Source: an uncultured Ruminococcus sp. (GTDB taxonomy: Bacteria > Bacillota > Clostridia > Oscillospirales > Ruminococcaceae). From it: DNA of 48,282 bases. Shown here in pieces: positions 18,422-25,616 of this stretch. The notes beneath the pieces are model-generated. The model was not told the DNA's origin. It was given only the letters and a program-made list of their open reading frames with translations, and searched no databases. Within the stretch, counting starts at the first letter, position 1, and the number at the start of each line of letters is the position of its first letter. The DNA lies in contig CACZGM010000003.1 in the NCBI GenBank assembly GCA_902780695.1, positions 1 through 48,282 on the forward strand, in the 5' to 3' direction. Both the position numbers and the translations under genes were made by a program.

Positions 18422-18736
18422 TCAGCCGAGATCGAGGATCCTGTCGGTGATCTCTTTTTTCCATTTATCTCTGCCTGCCGCCATTTTCTCGTCGAGCAGA
18501 CGGCATTTCTCCTCCGCGGCTTTTTCGGCTTCCGCAATATCGCGGTCTGAGACCGATCTTATCTCATCCATGCGGGCTTTCATCTCTTCCGAGAGCTTTT
18601 CGGAGTTCTCTCCCGCGATCTGTTCTTTTTTTCTGCCGGCTTCCGCGAGTATGGCTTCCGCCTTTTTTGCCGCTTCATCGGCAGCGGCTCTTGCTTTCCT
18701 GTCCATTTCGATGATCGCGGCCACGGAATTATCCAT
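18422..18736 (-). CDS. ntpF: V-type ATPase peripheral-stalk subunit (G/H type)
   Basis: A 104-residue, almost entirely coiled-coil protein rich in Ala, Glu and Lys (AIIEMDRKARAAADEAAKKA). As first gene of the ATPase operon with this size and composition it fits the G/H stalk subunit that pairs with subunit E (NtpF in E. hirae). GGAGGG precedes the ATG. Assignment rests on context and architecture more than on motifs. Confidence 0.78.
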   Translation of the reverse strand: MDNSVAAIIEMDRKARAAADEAAKKAEAILAEAGRKKEQIAGENSEKLSEEMKARMDEIRSVSDRDIAEAEKAAEEKCRLLDEKMAAGRDKWKKEITDRILDLG

Positions 18737-18827
18737 ATTGAGCCCTCCTTATCTGTTTTACGCTGCCCGGATATACCGGAAGCGTTTGCACGCATAGTAC
18801 ACAAAAAATCAAAATATATACCTATTT

Positions 18828-18856
18828 ATAATATACCATTTTCACAAAAAAGTCAA
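18828..18856 (-). promoter_or_regulatory. Sigma-A promoter of the V-ATPase operon
   Basis: Minus strand TTGACT (18851-18856), 17-bp spacer, TATTAT (18828-18833), about 90 bp before the first stalk gene. Confidence 0.8.
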
Positions 18857-18939
18857 CGTAAAAATGTAACTAAATTAAACGGTTGAATTACTGCAATTTT
18901 TCGCGTTCAAGAAAAATACATATTTTTTTGATTTTGCTA

Positions 18940-18968
18940 TTGACAAGCGATAAAAAATGTGATAAAAT
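18940..18968 (+). promoter_or_regulatory. Sigma-A promoter of tRNA-Ser
   Basis: TTGACA (18940-18945), 17-bp spacer, TAAAAT (18963-18968), just upstream of the tRNA. Confidence 0.8.
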
Positions 18969-18989
18969 AAATTCTTGTAAACCCGTTAT

Positions 18990-19081
18990 GGAGAAGTCGC
19001 GTAGCTGGTCGAGCGCGCACGATTGGAAATCGTGTAACCGTCAAAAGCGGTTCGAGGGTTCGAATCCCTCCTTCTCCGCCA
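18990..19081 (+). tRNA. tRNA-Ser (anticodon GGA)
   Basis: The acceptor stem GGAGAAG (18990-18996) pairs with CTTCTCC (19071-19077), followed by discriminator G and an encoded CCA. The anticodon arm CACGA-TTGGAAA-TCGTG gives GGA. A long variable arm (AACCG ... CGGTT) marks a class II tRNA, consistent with serine. The T arm GAGGGTTCGAATCCCTC is intact. Confidence 0.97.
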
Positions 19082-19085
19082 AAAA

Positions 19086-19116
19086 AATAACCCGCCAAAG
19101 GCGGGTTATTTTTTTG
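19086..19116 (+). terminator. Intrinsic terminator of tRNA-Ser
   Basis: AATAACCCGCC-AAA-GGCGGGTTATT (19086-19110) followed by a run of T. Confidence 0.92.
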
Positions 19117-19117
19117 T

Positions 19118-19150
19118 ATTATTCATTATTCACTATTCACTATTCATTAT
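19118..19150. repeat. AT-rich ATTCATTATTCAC-type simple repeat, second tract
   Basis: Tandem degenerate ATTCATT / ATTCACT units follow the tRNA terminator, and related units fade out to about 19195. The same motif occurs at 97-118. No coding potential is seen. Confidence 0.5.
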
Positions 19151-19225
19151 TTACTACTCGTCATTCTTCATTCGTTATTTGTTATCCACTATTATTCTGC
19201 CAATATAAATACGCAAAACGTTCGA

Positions 19226-19246
19226 TCCCCCGCCGAGGACGGGGGA
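19226..19246 (-). terminator. Hairpin downstream of mazF (possible terminator)
   Basis: TCCCCCG (19226-19232) pairs with CGGGGGA (19240-19246). It is 35 bp beyond the mazF stop, but the minus-strand tail (TCGAACGTTTTGCG) is only weakly T-rich. Confidence 0.4.
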
Positions 19247-19280
19247 CAGAACAGAACCTTTGCCGCCGGTGAGCTGCTCA

Positions 19281-19634
19281 TCACCCCTGCGCATTAAGAC
19301 CGAAGCTCACGGACAGAGCGCTGTCAACGCGGTGCATATCCGCGCTGCCGAGTTCTCCCATACGTTCTTTGAGCCGCTTTTTATCTAATGTACGGACCTG
19401 TTCGAGAAGCACGACCGAGTCCTTTGCAAGTCCGCAGTTCACCGCGTCGAGCGATATATGTGTCGGGAGCTTCGCCTTTTCGCGCTGGCTTGTTATCGCC
19501 GCGGCTATCACGGTAGGGCTGTGGCGGTTGCCTATATCGTTCTGCACGATAAGCACCGGACGGACACCGCCCTGTTCCGAACCGACGACGGGACTTAAGT
19601 CGGCGTAGTATATCTCTCCGCGTTTGATAGTCAT
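19281..19634 (-). CDS. MazF/PemK-family endoribonuclease toxin (EndoA-like)
   Basis: A 117-residue protein of the MazF/PemK family, which cleaves mRNA at short motifs. It shows the family start [20 protein letters not shown], then [21 protein letters not shown] and LPTHISLD, and the C-terminal [14 protein letters not shown]. It is close in length to Bacillus EndoA (NdoA). No antitoxin gene (MazE or EndoAI type) precedes it: the 200 bp upstream lead to a divergent gene and contain no plausible frame. Ribosome-binding site GAAAGGA. Confidence 0.92.
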   Translation of the reverse strand: MTIKRGEIYYADLSPVVGSEQGGVRPVLIVQNDIGNRHSPTVIAAAITSQREKAKLPTHISLDAVNCGLAKDSVVLLEQVRTLDKKRLKERMGELGSADMHRVDSALSVSFGLNAQG

Positions 19635-19790
19635 ATTTATTACCGTCCTTTCAGATGTTGTCTTCTGTTTATATTTTTAACACTGCGGCGGCATTTATAC
19701 AGCACCGCCCCTATATATTTTATTTTGCGGACAGGCGTTATGTGAATCGCGGCGGGAGCTTTTACGGGAACGTAATCCTGCAAGTTTTTC

Positions 19791-19818
19791 TTGACTTTTT
19801 TGCAGAAATATGTATAAT
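19791..19818 (+). promoter_or_regulatory. Sigma-A promoter of the SGNH lipoprotein gene
   Basis: TTGACT (19791-19796), 16-bp spacer, TATAAT (19813-19818). The ATG is only 17 bases past the -10 box, so the leader would be about ten bases and would include only part of AAAGGTGGTGA. Confidence 0.65.
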
Positions 19819-19834
19819 TAAAGGTGGTGATGTT

Positions 19835-21163
19835 ATGAAAAAAAGAACGGCGGCTTTTCTGGCGTGCCTTACTGCAATGACAGCGTTTGCCGGCTCCTGC
19901 GGAGGAAATACTGCCGCGCAGACAACGGCTCCGGCTCCCGCAGCGGCAGTAACGGAGCAGACTGTGCAGAGCACCGTATCCGAAACGCAGACCGAGGCGG
20001 TGACGGAAGCGGCTCCCGAAACGTCAGCAGTGATAAATGAAAACCTTACTCCCGAAGAGATGATAATACAAAGTTCGTTACTTGACATGGGCAGCCCCGA
20101 GCGCTTTGCAGACAAGCTCTCCAAAGCAGCAAACGGCGAAGAGATCACCGTGGCTTACATAGGCGGTTCGATCACCGAGGGCTATACCGTTGAACCGGAA
20201 CAGTGCTGGGCGTACCTGACACATCAATGGCTGTGCGGCCAGTACCCCGACGCGAAGATAAACTACGTCAATGCCGGACTTAGCGGAACGCCGTCCACGC
20301 TGGGACTTATCCGTGCGGACAGGGACGTGATAGCCCCCTGCGGCGAGCCGGATATCGTGTTTATCGAATTTGCGGTGAACGATGCGAACGACCCGGTGAA
20401 CAAGGAAGCATACGAGAGCCTTGTGCGCAAGATGCTTACCCTTGACAGCAAGCCCGCTGTGGCGCTGATATTCATGCGGACGGACAACGGCTACAGCTGT
20501 CAGGACTGGCAGAAGGAAGTCGGATATCTCTATCATCTGCCGATGATAAGCATAAACGACGCGCTCACAAAGGCGATAGACGACGGGGTCATGACATGGG
20601 AGGACTACTCCAATGACGGAGCCCACCCGAATCCCGAAGGCTGCAAATTCATCACGGAAGCGATAAAGTATATGTTTGAAGCGTTCCGCGGGAACGGCGA
20701 CCGTCTCCCCGATGTTGACGCGAACGATATCGCTCCGATATACGGCGATGATTTCGTTAATATGCATCTGCACGACAGCGCAGATCTTACTCCCGTATCT
20801 GCGGGAGAGTATGAGAACAGCGCTCCGCTGACGGCTTTCCCGAACGCCTGGACACGCAAGACAGGCGAAAACGAGGGCATCTCCTTCGATATGGAATTCG
20901 ACGATCTGTTTATCGTATATCACTGCAACAAGAACAAGCATTTCGGCACTGCCGATGTGTATGTTGACGGAGAGAAGAAGTGCGAGGTGAACAGCTTCGC
21001 GGAGGACGGCTGGAGCAACCCCGTGCCGCAGCTGATAATGCGCGGTGACGGCGTGAAGCCGCACAGGGTGGAGATAAAACTGCAGGGCGACGGCGAAAAG
21101 ACCTATTTCGGGATACTCGCTTTCGGCTGTACAAATGAGGAACTCACGTCCCCGGGGACGTAA
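19835..21163 (+). CDS. SGNH/GDSL-hydrolase lipoprotein
   Basis: A 442-residue surface lipoprotein. A lipobox (FAGSC, Cys about 22) is followed by a Thr/Ala/Glu-rich linker to about residue 75, then an SGNH hydrolase domain: block I GGSITEG (nucleophile Ser112), EFAVNDAND (Asn of block III) and DGAH (Asp261, His264). The last 120 residues form a separate beta-rich domain (GISFDMEFDDLFIVYH). Such proteins deacylate carbohydrates or other esters; acetylxylan or similar esterase activity is inference. The ATG at 19835 is chosen for its signal peptide and ribosome-binding site. Confidence 0.85.
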   Translation: MKKRTAAFLACLTAMTAFAGSCGGNTAAQTTAPAPAAAVTEQTVQSTVSETQTEAVTEAAPETSAVINENLTPEEMIIQSSLLDMGSPERFADKLSKAANGEEITVAYIGGSITEGYTVEPEQCWAYLTHQWLCGQYPDAKINYVNAGLSGTPSTLGLIRADRDVIAPCGEPDIVFIEFAVNDANDPVNKEAYESLVRKMLTLDSKPAVALIFMRTDNGYSCQDWQKEVGYLYHLPMISINDALTKAIDDGVMTWEDYSNDGAHPNPEGCKFITEAIKYMFEAFRGNGDRLPDVDANDIAPIYGDDFVNMHLHDSADLTPVSAGEYENSAPLTAFPNAWTRKTGENEGISFDMEFDDLFIVYHCNKNKHFGTADVYVDGEKKCEVNSFAEDGWSNPVPQLIMRGDGVKPHRVEIKLQGDGEKTYFGILAFGCTNEELTSPGT

Positions 21164-21193
21164 GATATAAGGTAAAACTGGAGGGAAAATACA

Positions 21194-21673
21194 ATGGCAG
21201 ATAACAAGGCAAAAGCAGCAGCCGAGAAGGGCAAGGGATTCTTAAAGGAATTCAAGGAATTCGCTCTTAAAGGCAACGTAATGGATATGGCAGTCGGCGT
21301 ACTGATAGGCGGAGCTTTCTCCGGCATCGTGACCGCGCTCACAAGCGACTTCATCAATCCGCTGATCGCATCTATCGGCGGTGCCGACATCGCGGGTATG
21401 ATCAGACTCCCGTGGGTCAACTATGAAGGACTCGATCCCGAGCAGGCAGCTGCTCTGTCTCTCAACTACGGCAACTTTATCACAACGGTCATCAACTTCC
21501 TCATCATGGCTCTCATCATCTTCCTGCTGATGAAGGGCATAAACAAGCTCATGTCGCTCGGTAAGAAGAAAGCGGAAGAAGAAGCAGCCGCTGCTCCGCC
21601 TCCGGAGCCGTCCAAGGAAGAAGTTCTCCTCACCGAGATACGCGATCTCCTCGCCGCACAGAAGAAAGAATAA
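21194..21673 (+). CDS. mscL: Large-conductance mechanosensitive channel MscL
   Basis: A 159-residue channel that opens on hypo-osmotic stress. The hallmark KEFALKGNVMDMAVGVLIGGAF (written here in parts) covers the N-terminal helix and TM1, TM2 is FITTVINFLIMALIIFLLM, and the C-terminal helix (LLTEIRDLLAAQ) matches the family. It is slightly longer than the usual 130-150 because of an Ala/Pro/Glu-rich linker. GGAGGG precedes the ATG. It lies 30 bp after the SGNH gene and may be co-transcribed. Confidence 0.97.
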   Translation: MADNKAKAAAEKGKGFLKEFKEFALKGNVMDMAVGVLIGGAFSGIVTALTSDFINPLIASIGGADIAGMIRLPWVNYEGLDPEQAAALSLNYGNFITTVINFLIMALIIFLLMKGINKLMSLGKKKAEEEAAAAPPPEPSKEEVLLTEIRDLLAAQKKE

Positions 21674-21709
21674 GCGCGGAGCCTGTGCCGAATATCTCAA
21701 TAATAAACA

Positions 21710-21745
21710 GACGGTTGAGTGTATGACATTCAGCCGTCTTTTATT
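21710..21745 (+). terminator. Terminator formed by a 29-bp palindromic repeat, copy 1
   Basis: GACGGTTGAGTG ... CATTCAGCCGTC (21710-21738) folds into a stem and is followed by TTTTATTG. An inverted near-copy with two substitutions is present at 43680-43708. Confidence 0.8.
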
Positions 21746-21765
21746 GTTAAAATTCAGAATAATAC

Positions 21766-21794
21766 TTGACATATCGGTATAAAGCTGATATAAT
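21766..21794 (+). promoter_or_regulatory. Sigma-A promoter of the zinc-uptake operon
   Basis: TTGACA (21766-21771), 17-bp spacer, TATAAT (21789-21794). A Fur-family-type palindrome starts two bases downstream. Confidence 0.88.
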
Positions 21795-21795
21795 A

Positions 21796-21822
21796 CGAAA
21801 ATGAGAATGATTTTCAATTTCG
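21796..21822 (+). promoter_or_regulatory. Fur/Zur-type operator
   Basis: A 27-bp palindrome centred on 21809, with 11 of 13 half-site positions symmetric. Its core TGAGAAT-G-ATTTTCA has the 7-1-7 layout of Fur-family boxes (consensus TGATAAT-N-ATTATCA). It covers the expected transcription start, so a bound repressor would block initiation. The downstream zinc/manganese transporter genes point to Zur or a related metalloregulator. Confidence 0.75.
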
Positions 21823-21857
21823 TCCGGCAGCAAGGATAAAAGGAAGGAGTGAGCTAT

Positions 21858-22157
21858 ATGGCAGGCAGAAAGCATTCTGCGCTTCTGGTGATAACGGCGG
21901 CAGTACTGTGCTTTGCCGTACTCGGCTCGTTCCTGTTCATCACTGCGGGCGCCGGACATAACTGCACCCATGATGACGACTGCGCGGTCTGCCGTATGAT
22001 AGACGCGTATATCTGCTCACTGCGCTGTGTGCTTGCCGTAACGGCGGTGTTTGTGTGCGGTGTCGCAGCCGCGGCTTTCACTGCGGCTTTATTCCGCGCG
22101 GGAACTTCCCTGCGCCCCGTTACGCTTATATCACTGAAAACAGAGCTTCGCAATTGA
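21858..22157 (+). CDS. Small two-helix membrane protein with a His/Cys metal-site-like loop
   Basis: A 99-residue protein with hydrophobic helices at about 8-30 and 56-80. Between them is GHNCTHDDDCAVC (His34, Cys36, Cys42, Cys45), a loop suited to binding a metal ion and probably facing outside. I do not know an established function; similar short HxC...CxxC membrane proteins accompany metal transporters in clostridia. It is first in the Fur-box-controlled operon, 113 bp before znuA. The ATG at 21858 is chosen over a GTG at 21849 because AAGGAG lies eight bases upstream. Confidence 0.75.
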   Translation: MAGRKHSALLVITAAVLCFAVLGSFLFITAGAGHNCTHDDDCAVCRMIDAYICSLRCVLAVTAVFVCGVAAAAFTAALFRAGTSLRPVTLISLKTELRN

Positions 22158-22270
22158 GCCGTTCTTTGTAACTGACGGCAGCTTTCGGGCTGAATGCAAT
22201 ACCGCATTGTCCGCAGCTGCATATATTTCATGAACGGTATGTTATTTCAATTTACGGAGGTCTTTTTATT

Positions 22271-23326
22271 ATGTCAAAAATGAGAATTGCCGCTTTTTCT
22301 GCGGCTGTATCAATGCTTATCGCCGGAGCATCCGGCTGTGCGCAGAGCGCTTCCGCGGCTTCTGTTCCGGACGATAAAGCGGATAAGATAAAGATAGTAT
22401 GCACAATATTTCCCGAATACGACTGGGTAAAGCGGATAATGGGCGACAAAGCCGACAATGCGGAGATAACCTATCTGCTCGGCAGCGGTATCGACCTGCA
22501 CAACTTCCAGCCTACGGCAAACGATATGATCGGGATATCTGACTGCGACCTGTTCCTTTATGTCGGCGGCGAATCCGACGAATGGGCGGAGGATGCTCTC
22601 GAAAGTGCGGTCAACAAGGATATGAAAGCAATTAATCTGCTTGAGACCGTTGGTGACAGAGTAAGGACAGAAGAAATAAAAGAGGGAATGCAGGCAGAGG
22701 AAGAGCATGAGCATCACCACGATGACGATGATGACGAAGAAGATCATGACGAAGATCACGACCATGAGCATCATCACGACGACGAGCCCGAATATGACGA
22801 GCACGTCTGGCTGTCGGTAAAGAACGCGAAGCTGATATGCGCGGAGATAGCGGATAAGCTGTGTGAAATAGACGTGCAGAACGCAGACACATACAAGTCA
22901 AACCTCGCGGCTTATACGGCGGAGCTTGACGCGCTGGACAGCGATTTTGCCGCACTTGCGGAAAACGCGAAGGAAAAAACGCTGATATTCGGTGACCGGT
23001 TCCCGTTCCGTTATTTTACCGACGATTACGGGCTTGATTATTACGCGGCGTTCGTCGGCTGCTCCGCGGAAACCGAAGCGAGCTTCGAGACCATAGTATT
23101 CCTTGCACGCAAGGCCGACGAGCTTGGCGCAAAGACGATATACACGATCGAAAAATCCGATAAGTCGATAGCGCAGACGATAATAAACAGCACTGCCTCC
23201 AAAGACCAGACAATAGCGGAACTCAACTCGCTCCAGTCGGTCAGCATGGCGCAGGCAGACGGCGGCGACAGCTATATCTCGCTTATGCGCAGAAACTATG
23301 ATGTTCTGAAAGAAACTCTGAAATAA
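22271..23326 (+). CDS. znuA: Zinc ABC transporter substrate-binding lipoprotein (ZnuA/AdcA type)
   Basis: A 351-residue cluster-9 metal-binding lipoprotein. It has a signal with a Cys near 23 (GASGC), the start IKIVCTIFPEYDWVKRIMGD, the first metal His in GIDLHNFQPT, a long His/Asp/Glu-rich loop at about 135-178 (HEHHHDDDDD and two more His clusters), then EYDEHVWLSVKN, FGDRFPFRYF and the C-terminal half. The His-rich loop is typical of zinc rather than manganese proteins. GGAGG lies ten bases before the ATG. It is followed by znuC within 15 bp. Confidence 0.95.
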   Translation: MSKMRIAAFSAAVSMLIAGASGCAQSASAASVPDDKADKIKIVCTIFPEYDWVKRIMGDKADNAEITYLLGSGIDLHNFQPTANDMIGISDCDLFLYVGGESDEWAEDALESAVNKDMKAINLLETVGDRVRTEEIKEGMQAEEEHEHHHDDDDDEEDHDEDHDHEHHHDDEPEYDEHVWLSVKNAKLICAEIADKLCEIDVQNADTYKSNLAAYTAELDALDSDFAALAENAKEKTLIFGDRFPFRYFTDDYGLDYYAAFVGCSAETEASFETIVFLARKADELGAKTIYTIEKSDKSIAQTIINSTASKDQTIAELNSLQSVSMAQADGGDSYISLMRRNYDVLKETLK

Positions 23327-23340
23327 AGGACGTGACACGA

Positions 23341-24060
23341 TTGGGCAACCTGCTCTACTGCAAGGATATCTCCCTCGGCTGGGAGGGACAGACCGTAGTA
23401 AGCGGACTGAATTTCAACATATCCGAGGGCGACTATCTCTGCATACTCGGAGAGAACGGTTCCGGCAAAAGCACGCTGATAAAGGCGCTGCTCGGACTGA
23501 ACAAGCCCGTTTCCGGTATGCTGATACAGCCTGCGGGTATGAAAGCGGGCGATATCGGTTATCTGCCGCAGCAGACCGCTGTACAGCGGGACTTCCCCGC
23601 TTCGGTGCGCGAGATAGTCATGTCGGGCTGTCTGCCGAGAAGCGGACTGCGCCCGTTCTATACAAAAGAGGAAAAGCAGCTTGCCGAAAGTACCATGTCA
23701 AGACTCGGCATAACCGATCTTGCACCCCGCTGCTACCGCGAACTGTCCGGAGGACAGCAGCAGCGGGTACTGCTTGCCCGGGCGCTGTGCGCGGCACAGA
23801 AGGTGCTGCTGCTCGACGAGCCCGTAACGGGACTTGACCCCAAGGCGCAGCTCGGACTTTACGAGCTTATTTCCGGACTCAATAAAAACGGTGTTACTAT
23901 AATAATGGTATCGCACGATTTCGCCGCGGCAACGACGTACGCCTCACACATTCTCCACATAGGTGCGCATCACCAGCTTTTCTTCGGCACAACAGAAGAT
24001 TATCTTGCAAGTGATGTAGGAAAGATGTTTTCGGAGAGGACGGTGTCCGGCGATGAATGA
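23341..24060 (+). CDS. znuC: Zinc ABC transporter ATP-binding protein
   Basis: The ATPase of the metal importer, 239 residues from the TTG used here. Walker A GENGSGKSTLIK, Q-loop LPQQTAVQRDFP, signature LSGGQQQRVLLARAL, Walker B VLLLDEP and the switch VSHDF are all intact. The GTG at 23332 is an alternative start, but AAGGA lies only one base before it; it is ten bases before the TTG at 23341. It overlaps znuB by eight bases. Confidence 0.94.
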   Translation: MGNLLYCKDISLGWEGQTVVSGLNFNISEGDYLCILGENGSGKSTLIKALLGLNKPVSGMLIQPAGMKAGDIGYLPQQTAVQRDFPASVREIVMSGCLPRSGLRPFYTKEEKQLAESTMSRLGITDLAPRCYRELSGGQQQRVLLARALCAAQKVLLLDEPVTGLDPKAQLGLYELISGLNKNGVTIIMVSHDFAAATTYASHILHIGAHHQLFFGTTEDYLASDVGKMFSERTVSGDE

Positions 24061-24907
24061 ATTTGCGGAAAAGCTGCAATTATATTTCAGCTATCCGTTC
24101 GTGTGGTACGCGCTTATAGTGGGACTGCTGATTGCGCTGTGCTCTTCACTTCTTGGCGTGACGCTGGTGCTGAAACGGTTTTCGTACATAGGCGACGGCC
24201 TTTCTCACGTTGCTTTCGGCGCTATGGCTGTGGCGGGGCTGGTCGGACTTACCAACGATATGTATATCGTCCTGCCGATAACGGTGTTATCCGCCGTGCT
24301 TCTCCTGCGGACGGGACAGAACGCGAAGATAAACGGCGATGCGGCGATAGCGATGATCTCGGTAGGTGCGCTTGCCGTCGGATATATGCTGATGAATGTA
24401 TTTCCGTCCTCGGCGAATATTACAGGCGATGTCTGCACGACGCTGTTCGGTTCGACCTCGATACTTACGCTGAAAGAAACGGACGTTATCGTCTGCATAA
24501 TCATGTCGATCGTTGTAATTGCCGCGTTTCTGCTGTTTTATCACAAGATATTCGCGGTGACTTTCGACGAGAATTTCATGAAGGCCGCGGGAGTAAAAGC
24601 GGGCGTGTATAATCTTATAATAGCGATAATAACCGCGCTCATCATCGTGCTTGCGATGAACCTTGTGGGCTCGCTGCTGATATCGGCGCTGATAATATTC
24701 CCGGCGCTGTCGGCTATGCGGCTGTTCAGGAGCTTCCGCAGCGTGGTCATCTGCTCGGCGTGCGTGTCGGTATTCTGCGCGGGCACGGGGATATTCACAT
24801 CAATAATGGCGGGTACGCCTGTCGGTTCCACTATCGTTGTGACCGATATCGCGGTATTCTTTATATTCTGCCTGCTGTCACTGTTCGGAAGGAGGAAAGC
24901 CGGATGA
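24053..24907 (+). CDS. znuB: Zinc ABC transporter permease
   Basis: A 284-residue ABC-3 family permease with about eight membrane helices. Family features are GVTLVLKRFSYIGDGLSHVAFG (written in part), DENFMKAAGVKAGVYN and LVGSLLISALIIFPALSAMRL. Length is normal. It overlaps znuC at the 5' end and the next lipoprotein gene by ATGA at the 3' end. Confidence 0.95.
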   Translation: MNEFAEKLQLYFSYPFVWYALIVGLLIALCSSLLGVTLVLKRFSYIGDGLSHVAFGAMAVAGLVGLTNDMYIVLPITVLSAVLLLRTGQNAKINGDAAIAMISVGALAVGYMLMNVFPSSANITGDVCTTLFGSTSILTLKETDVIVCIIMSIVVIAAFLLFYHKIFAVTFDENFMKAAGVKAGVYNLIIAIITALIIVLAMNLVGSLLISALIIFPALSAMRLFRSFRSVVICSACVSVFCAGTGIFTSIMAGTPVGSTIVVTDIAVFFIFCLLSLFGRRKAG

Positions 24908-25527
24908 GAAAATATATAAAAGGGGCTGTGCCGGTACTACTGGCGGGAGCAATGCTCTGTTCCTGCTCCGATAATACCATAGCGGACAGAAACACCATGA
25001 TCGACGATATCATAAACGAGGCGGTAAGTTCCGCGGAAGCCGAGAACAGCGCGGCGATATCTTCTGTTGAGGAAAAAGCGGCGGAAGCTGCTTCAAAGGC
25101 GGAGACAACGACAGCCGCAGTAACTGCCGTAACAAAAAACAGCCCGTCTTCGCAGGAGAATGCTCCCGGAATGAACGAGCCTGTTGATATGGATCTGACG
25201 ACGATGAACGCGACAATGATCTATTCGATAATATACGATCTTATGATAAAGCCGAACGATTACTACGGCAAGAGCTTTATGGTGGACGGGTATTTCGATA
25301 CGATGTCCAACGATGAGCTGGGGACGAGATACTTCTTTGTAGTGGTGCCGGACGCCACAGCCTGCTGTGTGCAGGGTCTCGAATTCAAGCTACCGGAGGG
25401 AAAGGTCTATCCCGACGACTTCCCCGAACCGGGAACGGATATCCGCGTGCGGGGAGTTCTCGGCAGCTATGAGGAACTCGGGCAGAGCTACGCGTATATA
25501 CAGGCTGATACGATGACAGTACTGTGA
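24904..25527 (+). CDS. Lipoprotein with a DUF1980-like OB-type domain, last gene of the zinc operon
   Basis: A 207-residue lipoprotein: hydrophobic signal with Cys at 19 and 21 (MLCSCS), an Ala/Ser/Glu-rich linker to about residue 95, then a globular domain. The domain runs NDYYGKSFMVDGYFD, YFFVVVPDATACCVQGLEF and PGTDIRVRGVLGSYEE. The GK-strand, the paired cysteines and the G-strand recall the C-terminal part of DUF1980 (TIGR03943) proteins that sit beside zinc transporters. This is a pattern match by eye. ATGA overlap with znuB shows it is co-translated with the transporter. Confidence 0.75.
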   Translation: MRKYIKGAVPVLLAGAMLCSCSDNTIADRNTMIDDIINEAVSSAEAENSAAISSVEEKAAEAASKAETTTAAVTAVTKNSPSSQENAPGMNEPVDMDLTTMNATMIYSIIYDLMIKPNDYYGKSFMVDGYFDTMSNDELGTRYFFVVVPDATACCVQGLEFKLPEGKVYPDDFPEPGTDIRVRGVLGSYEELGQSYAYIQADTMTVL

Positions 25528-25560
25528 CGCGCAGCGGAGATATTCGGTGATATCAAGGGA

Positions 25561-25598
25561 GAGGGAAGCCGGATCCGGCAGACCCGGCTCCCTTTTTT
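25561..25598 (+). terminator. Intrinsic terminator of the zinc operon
   Basis: GGGAAGCCGG (25563-25572) pairs with CCGGCTCCC (25584-25592) with one bulged A, followed by TTTTTTG. It lies 36 bp after the last zinc-operon gene. Confidence 0.85.
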
Positions 25599-25616
25599 GT
25601 TCCTGTCGGAACTGCT

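Noticed and set aside
22691..22800. CAT/GAC-rich repeated stretch in znuA considered as a DNA repeat array
   Set aside because: It codes the His/Asp-rich metal loop typical of zinc-binding proteins and has no regular period.
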